Shown: positions 5,902 through 11,374 of the stretch, in pieces
Layout of the letters: each line of letters starts with the position of its first letter
How positions within the stretch are numbered: position 1 is the first letter of the stretch
Source of the DNA: Acidobacteriaceae bacterium
GTDB taxonomy: Bacteria; Acidobacteriota; Terriglobia; Terriglobales; Acidobacteriaceae
Reading direction: 5' to 3'
Assembly: GCA_030040115.1 (NCBI GenBank)
Contig: JASHUH010000608.1
Location: 1-11,374, forward strand
DNA: 11,374 nt
Program-made: the position numbers and the translations under genes
The notes under the pieces: generated by a model
What the model saw: the letters and a program-made list of their open reading frames with translations, nothing else
The model's database searches: none
Told to the model about the DNA's origin: nothing

Positions 5902-6106
5902 GCTCTACCGCAAAACAGGATCACTGTATCCAGTTTAATCTCCGATTTACGTTGCCGCCACCCCGAGACCGTTCCACACAGGCAAAAGGGGCGGACAGAC
6001 GGCGCCTCCAAAGCGTAACTATTTCCAATATCTAGAGTTGAGTGTCCCTCGCTGTGGGCCCTCTCTTCTCAACTTCCAAGGGTTTAACCCGCCTTTCCAT
6101 TATGCC

Positions 6107-8257
6107 CTAAATACGGTGAAAGGCGCGTTGGATCTCTTTCCAAGAATACAACAAAGCGATCGGACGTCCGTGGGGGCAAGTTGTGGGATGACTTGTCTTC
6201 GCAAGTTCCAACAATAGCCATTCCATACGCGCGGGGTCAAGAGGCATGTTGACCTTGATTGCGGAATGGCAGGCGATGGAGGCGGCGATGCGTGAACGCA
6301 ACGTGGTAAGGTCTTCATTTCGGAGGGGTTCCTGCTGGACGGCCGCGGATTGGTCGATGACTTCGCCAAGCATGCGTTCGAGAGCTGCGCCCTCCAGGCC
6401 CACCGGAGCCGCTTTGACGGCGAGGGTCCGGGGCCCGAAAGGCTCGACCTCGAAGCCATTGCGCTGCAATTCCTCGGCGATGCGAGCAAAAACCACCATC
6501 TGCTCCGGCTTGAGCTCGACCAACAGAGGCATGAGCAGGCGTTGACGCTGCGCCTCTTCCACCTGGCGGTCGCGAAGAATTTTTTCAAAAAGCACCCTTT
6601 CGTGCGCCACATGCTGATCGATGATCCAAAGACCCTGCTCGCTGGTGGCGAGGATAAACGACTCCCGGAGCTGGCCGAGAGGCTTGAGCGAGCCCAGATG
6701 ATGCAAAGTGACTGCAGACTGCTCAGCTTCAATGACCGCGGTTGCGGCAGCCGCACCCAACGCGCCGGGTTCTAGAGCGCCTGTGTTTGCTTGGTTTGAC
6801 AAGCTGCCGGTGTGGGGGCTGCAGCCCTGGGAATCGGTGGCGGCGGTAGGCTGGAACAGCGCAGCGGCCGCCTCGCCCCAAGCCTGGTGATCGAAGTTTC
6901 GGAGATCGACAGCGCTCCAGGCCGAGCGGCTCTCAGTCGAATCGCGGTTGTCAAACGGCAGCCTGCCGGGAACCGGCGAGGCCATGCGGGGAACCAGTCG
7001 GAAAGGGTCGGCATCCGCCCTCCTGGTTTCGAGAGCCGATGGGTCAGAGTCCGGCAGTTCGAGCGGCGGTGCCAGCGGCAAGCTGTCTGAAGCGCCCGGG
7101 AGCGGAGATGCAGCCGGGGGCATGAGCGAGGGGCTGGCCGATGGTTGCGAATCGAGCGCGGCCAGAAAACCGGCGGCGGGCCGGGCATTGATCAGCGCGG
7201 TGCGCAAGCTGTCGCGGACGAAGTCGTGAACGAGGGCCTGCTGGCGGAAGCGCACCTCGGTCTTGGCGGGGTGCACGTTCACGTCCACCTCTTCCGGCGG
7301 CAATTCCAGGAAGAGAAGCACAACGGGGTAACTTGTGGGCGGGATCACATTGCGATAGGCCTCGGTAATGGCGTGCAGGAGAAGCCGGTCGCGAATGAGT
7401 CGCTTGTTGACAAAGATGTAGATAGAATTGCGGTTGAGTTTCTGCAACTCGGGCTTGGAATAAAAGCCGGTCAGGCGCAGCGCGCCTGGCCGGCGGGTGG
7501 ACTCGGCTTCGCGCCTCCAGGGCGGCGGCTCGGGCAGGCCAGCGCGCTCAAGGGGAGTCTCGGCGGCCATGGGCAGCAGTTGCGCGAGCGTGTCTTTGCC
7601 GAAGATCTGGTAAATCCGTTCCGCGGTGCGGGCGACGGGGGGCGCCGAGACAATGAGATGCGTGGCCGAAAGCAGCTCAAAGTGCTTCTCCGGGTGAGCC
7701 AGCGCGTAGTGCGTAACCAGCGCCGTCACATGGGCGAGTTCCGTGGATTCGGCGCGGAGAAATTTCCGCCGCGCAGGAGTGTTGAAGAAGAGATCGGCAA
7801 CGGCGATGGTGGCGCCGCGGGGCAGGGCGGCGTCTTGGACGTTCAGGATCTTCCCGCCGGCGATCTCCAAGCGCGTGCCGGCTTCGGCGGGTCTTCCGGC
7901 CACCGAACGCCCGGTCGACGTTTCGAGGGTCACGCGCGCGACGGAAGCGATGGACGGCAGCGCTTCACCGCGAAAGCCTAGAGTGACGATGGCGAGCAGG
8001 TCGTCGGCGGTGCGCAGCTTGGAGGTGGCGTGGCGCTCGAAGGCCAGGAGGGCGTCGTCGCGGTTCATGCCGTGGCCGTCGTCGCTGATGCGGATGAGGT
8101 GCCGGCCGCCGGCTTCCACCTCGATGCGTATCCGCGTAGCGCCGGCATCGAGCGCGTTTTCGAGCAACTCCTTCACCACCGACGCCGGACGGTCAACCAC
8201 CTCGCCCGCGGCGATCTGGTTGGCGACCTGATCGGGAAGGATGCGGATGCGCCCCAT
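6107..8257 (-). CDS. mutL: DNA mismatch repair protein MutL with endonuclease motifs
   Basis: 716 codons. MutL couples mismatch recognition by MutS to strand incision. The GHKL ATPase domain has ELLENALDAGA at residues 30-40 (predicted catalytic E30, metal ligand N34), DDGHGM at 59-64, GFRGEALPSI at 94-103, FFNTPARRKFL at 157-167 and VDVNVHPAKTEVRF at 324-337. A Pro/Ser/Ala-rich linker spans about 365-510. The C-terminal domain carries DQHVAHERVLFE (547-558), a form of the DQHA(x)2E(x)4E nuclease motif, with ACHSAIK at 662-668 and CPHGRP at 694-699, the zinc-site motifs. It is thus predicted to nick DNA itself, as in bacteria lacking MutH. The third residue after DQ is the normal His, but the next is Val instead of Ala. 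Length exceeds typical MutL because of the linker. No Shine-Dalgarno is obvious before ATG 8257. Confidence 0.96.
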   Translation of the reverse strand: MGRIRILPDQVANQIAAGEVVDRPASVVKELLENALDAGATRIRIEVEAGGRHLIRISDDGHGMNRDDALLAFERHATSKLRTADDLLAIVTLGFRGEALPSIASVARVTLETSTGRSVAGRPAEAGTRLEIAGGKILNVQDAALPRGATIAVADLFFNTPARRKFLRAESTELAHVTALVTHYALAHPEKHFELLSATHLIVSAPPVARTAERIYQIFGKDTLAQLLPMAAETPLERAGLPEPPPWRREAESTRRPGALRLTGFYSKPELQKLNRNSIYIFVNKRLIRDRLLLHAITEAYRNVIPPTSYPVVLLFLELPPEEVDVNVHPAKTEVRFRQQALVHDFVRDSLRTALINARPAAGFLAALDSQPSASPSLMPPAASPLPGASDSLPLAPPLELPDSDPSALETRRADADPFRLVPRMASPVPGRLPFDNRDSTESRSAWSAVDLRNFDHQAWGEAAAALFQPTAATDSQGCSPHTGSLSNQANTGALEPGALGAAAATAVIEAEQSAVTLHHLGSLKPLGQLRESFILATSEQGLWIIDQHVAHERVLFEKILRDRQVEEAQRQRLLMPLLVELKPEQMVVFARIAEELQRNGFEVEPFGPRTLAVKAAPVGLEGAALERMLGEVIDQSAAVQQEPLRNEDLTTLRSRIAASIACHSAIKVNMPLDPARMEWLLLELAKTSHPTTCPHGRPIALLYSWKEIQRAFHRI

Positions 8258-9554
<1,297 letters not shown>

Positions 9555-9612
9555 TCAATTCCAATATCGAAACTGCTTCGCCCCAACAACCCATAGAGCC
9601 GGAGCGCACGCC

Positions 9613-10671
9613 CTACTCCGATTTCAGCGAGGCCATATCAATCGAAAACCGGTACTTCACATCCGACTTCACCAGCCGCTCGTAGGCTTCGTTCACTTTC
9701 TGGATGGGAATCACCTCCACGTCGGCGGCGATGTTGTGCCGAGCGCAGAAATCGAGCATCTCCTGCGTCTCGGCGATGCCCCCGATCGCTGAGCCGGAAA
9801 AACTGCGCCGTCTCATGATCAAGCCGAACACCGCAACCGGCAGCGGGGTTGCGGGCGCGCCCACCATGGTGAGGTTACCATCGCGGGCAAGCAAGTTGAT
9901 GTAGGCGTTGATGTCGTGTTCGGCGGCGACGGCATCAAGAATGAAATCGAAGCTACCGGCATGCTTATTCATTTCATCCGCGTTGCGGGAAATCGCCACT
10001 TCGTCCGCACCCAACCGCAGCGCGTCCTCTTTCTTGCCCGGCGATGTAGTAAACACCACCGTGTGCGCGCCGAAGGCGTGCGCGAATTTGACCGCCATGT
10101 GACCTAATCCGCCCAAGCCTACCACCCCTACCTTTTTGCCTTTGGTCACGCCCCAGTGGCGCATCGGCGAATAGGTCGTAATGCCCGCGCACAGCAGCGG
10201 CGCCACGCCGGCGAGGTTCAGGTTCGATGGCGCGCGCATCACGAACCGCTCATCTACCACAATGCTTTCGGAGTAACCGCCGTAGGTCACGCCGCCCAGA
10301 TGCTTGTCAGGGAAGTTATAGGTGAGGGTGAAGTTCGGACAGAACTGCTCAAGATCCGCCTTGCACTCCGGGCAGGTCCTGTCGGAGTCGACCATGCAGC
10401 CCACCGCCGCCAGGTCGCCCGGCTTGAACTTCGTCACCGCCGATCCCACCTTCCTCACCCGGCCCACGATTTCATGTCCGGGAACACAGGGATAGACGGT
10501 GGGCATCATGCCGCTCCACTCGTTGCGGGCCTGGTGAAGGTCGGAGTGGCAAATGCCGCAAAAAAGAATCTCGATTTGCACATCGTGTTCGGTGGGGTCG
10601 CGCCGCGCGATGCTTGCGGAAACGAACGGCGAAGCTGGACTGGAAACGGAATAGGCCTTTGCGTTGTACAT
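9613..10671 (-). CDS. Zinc-dependent alcohol dehydrogenase, cinnamyl-ADH type
   Basis: 352 codons, cytosolic medium-chain dehydrogenase interconverting aldehydes and alcohols. The frame is open to 10827, but ATG 10671, with an AAAGGTGG four bases before it, gives the family's normal N terminus. Predicted catalytic zinc ligands are C41 (in GICHSDLH), H66 (GHE) and C161. The Rossmann loop is GLGGLG at 185-190, and FTTSPGKK (207-214) suggests NADP preference. The sequence is close to the AdhA/YahK-like cinnamyl-alcohol-dehydrogenase group of broad-range aldehyde reductases. Of the four structural-zinc cysteines, C100, C103 and C111 are present, but the first is Asp (D97 in VDSDRTC), where the group normally has Cys. 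The upstream spacer has two inverted repeats that may be operators. Confidence 0.92.
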   Translation of the reverse strand: MYNAKAYSVSSPASPFVSASIARRDPTEHDVQIEILFCGICHSDLHQARNEWSGMMPTVYPCVPGHEIVGRVRKVGSAVTKFKPGDLAAVGCMVDSDRTCPECKADLEQFCPNFTLTYNFPDKHLGGVTYGGYSESIVVDERFVMRAPSNLNLAGVAPLLCAGITTYSPMRHWGVTKGKKVGVVGLGGLGHMAVKFAHAFGAHTVVFTTSPGKKEDALRLGADEVAISRNADEMNKHAGSFDFILDAVAAEHDINAYINLLARDGNLTMVGAPATPLPVAVFGLIMRRRSFSGSAIGGIAETQEMLDFCARHNIAADVEVIPIQKVNEAYERLVKSDVKYRFSIDMASLKSE

Positions 10672-10782
10672 GAAGCCACCTTTCCTTTTTAGTTTTCTGA
10701 AGGGGCGATTCGGCGTTGAGGCTCGCGCTGAACTCCCCCGTAGCAGCGCCAGGTTCCTGCGGTTCCGGTGGTTGCTTTTGCC

Positions 10783-10797
10783 GCACAAAAATTGTGC
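10783..10797. promoter_or_regulatory. Inverted repeat upstream of the alcohol dehydrogenase gene
   Basis: GCACAA and TTGTGC, exact 6-bp arms separated by AAA, lie 112 bases before the alcohol dehydrogenase start. The AT-rich flank (TTGCACAATTTTTG on the minus strand) is the most promoter-like part of this spacer. It could be a repressor site or a small hairpin. Confidence 0.35.
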
Positions 10798-10804
10798 AAA
10801 TATT

Positions 10805-10828
10805 GATGATTGCCTTATGGCGATCATC
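10805..10828. promoter_or_regulatory. 10-bp inverted repeat hairpin in the same spacer
   Basis: GATGATTGCC (10805-10814) and GGCGATCATC (10819-10828) surround TTAT; nine pairs match and one is G-U if transcribed on the plus strand. It lies about 107 bases after the TonB receptor stop and is followed on the minus strand by AATATTT, so it may be a poor terminator of the receptor gene or an operator for the dehydrogenase gene. Confidence 0.4.
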
Positions 10829-10934
10829 GGAACGCGAGCAAAGGCCGGATTTACTTACCTGGAAAAGAGATGCAGAAGACAACCGACGGTCGCAAGCAAT
10901 CAAGAGGCGTCCCGATCTCCTCCGCGCCACGCGC

Positions 10935-11374
10935 TCAAAACCGCATCCGCAGTCCAAACTGAATTTGCCGCTCGCGATAAAAATTCGTCCCGTTGATATT
11001 CAATGGCTGCCCGAATGCGGGGTTGGCAATGCCCGTTTTCGGGTTCACGTAGAGACCGGTCAGGAAATTGAGCGATGGCGGTGTGCTCGATCCGCCGGAA
11101 GTACTTGGTGGACTGCCGTTTTCGATGAAATAGCCGGTGGTTTCAATCTCGGTCACGTTCTCGTGGTTGAAGAGATTGAAACTTTCGGCCAGCACTTCGA
11201 GTTGGCGCATCTCGCCCAGGTTGAAGCGCTTGGCGAGGCGCAGGTCGGCCTTCCACGTGTCGGGATAACGGAAGGTGTTGCGCGGTAGGCCAGGGAAACG
11301 GTCGTCGCCGCCGTAGCCGTTCATACTCGAGCCGAGGCCGGTGATCGTCTCATTGCTTGCGCCGTACTCTGTGG
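10935..11374 (-). CDS. TonB-dependent receptor, Oar-like, C-terminal end (cut by the window edge)
   Basis: The last roughly 146 residues of a larger outer-membrane protein; the frame continues open to the right edge, beyond the internal Met at 11324. Visible features are NGYGGDDRFPGLPRNTFR (positions about 11321-11268), the strand DTWKADLRLAKRF, and EVLAESFNLFNHENVTE, a segment typical of Oar/carboxypeptidase-regulatory-like TonB-dependent receptors common in Acidobacteriota. The protein ends in alternating beta-strand residues with a terminal Phe (QFGLRMRF), the normal beta-barrel outer-membrane signal. These receptors import large ligands using TonB energy. The plug domain and N-terminal carboxypeptidase-like domain are outside the window, so the substrate is unknown. 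Confidence 0.85.
   Translation of the reverse strand, partial: TEYGASNETITGLGSSMNGYGGDDRFPGLPRNTFRYPDTWKADLRLAKRFNLGEMRQLEVLAESFNLFNHENVTEIETTGYFIENGSPPSTSGGSSTPPSLNFLTGLYVNPKTGIANPAFGQPLNINGTNFYRERQIQFGLRMRF

Noticed and set aside
5902..6106. Terminator after mutL
   Set aside because: GTTGAG/CTCAAC can pair only across about 25 bases, and GGGTTTAACCC has a one-base loop; neither has a T tract.
7145..7981. Plus-strand frame of about 278 codons
   Set aside because: Antisense to the conserved ATPase half of mutL, without motifs of its own.
10672..10827. N-terminal extension of the alcohol dehydrogenase
   Set aside because: The extra 52 residues are unlike any dehydrogenase N terminus, and the ATG at 10671 has a good ribosome-binding site and the normal family start.

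Overview
This window is high-GC chromosomal DNA with nearly every gene on the minus strand, so transcription runs from the right end to the left. Its gene content suggests a soil-type Gram-negative bacterium, most likely an Acidobacteriota (Terriglobia-like) member. The clues are a C-terminal fragment of an Oar/carboxypeptidase-like TonB-dependent outer-membrane receptor, a MutL that carries its own endonuclease motifs, a pyrR-pyrB-pyrC cluster, small zinc-ribbon proteins, and heptameric intergenic repeats. The taxonomic call is an inference from gene content, not from a marker gene.

Read in the direction of transcription, the right end (11374-10935) holds the end of the TonB-dependent receptor. 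A spacer of about 260 bp with two inverted repeats follows. Next come a medium-chain zinc alcohol dehydrogenase (10671-9613) and an aldo/keto reductase (9542-8559), probably an operon for NADP-dependent carbonyl/alcohol interconversion. A 301 bp non-coding spacer precedes mutL (8257-6107). After 205 bp comes a winged-helix protein distantly like the YcaQ/AlkZ glycosylases, with a long basic low-complexity tail (5901-4420). It overlaps cytidylate kinase cmk (4423-3728) by four bases (ATGA).

The stretch 3727-3181 is the least ordinary part. It has a CRP/FNR-like palindrome (3605-3620) and a long, well-formed nested RNA hairpin (3520-3594). Eight bases further on starts a 67-codon zinc-ribbon ORF (3511-3308), followed by a terminator-like hairpin (3218-3242). 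A zinc-ribbon membrane protein follows (3180-2506), with another strong hairpin after its stop.

The left third is pyrimidine biosynthesis: pyrR (2309-1740), a 74-codon two-helix membrane ORF (1698-1474), pyrB (1403-381) and the first 128 codons of pyrC (384-1). pyrB and pyrC are coupled by an ATGA overlap. PyrB makes carbamoyl-aspartate, PyrC cyclises it to dihydroorotate, PyrR is the uracil-sensing regulator of such operons, and Cmk acts later in CMP/dCMP recycling. Short heptad repeats lie on both sides of the small membrane ORF.

I found no CRISPR array, transposase, tRNA, rRNA or defence system. Most genes are housekeeping. The best candidates for something undescribed are the structured leader with its mini zinc-ribbon gene, and the 33-bp palindrome embedded in frame in the AlkZ-like gene.
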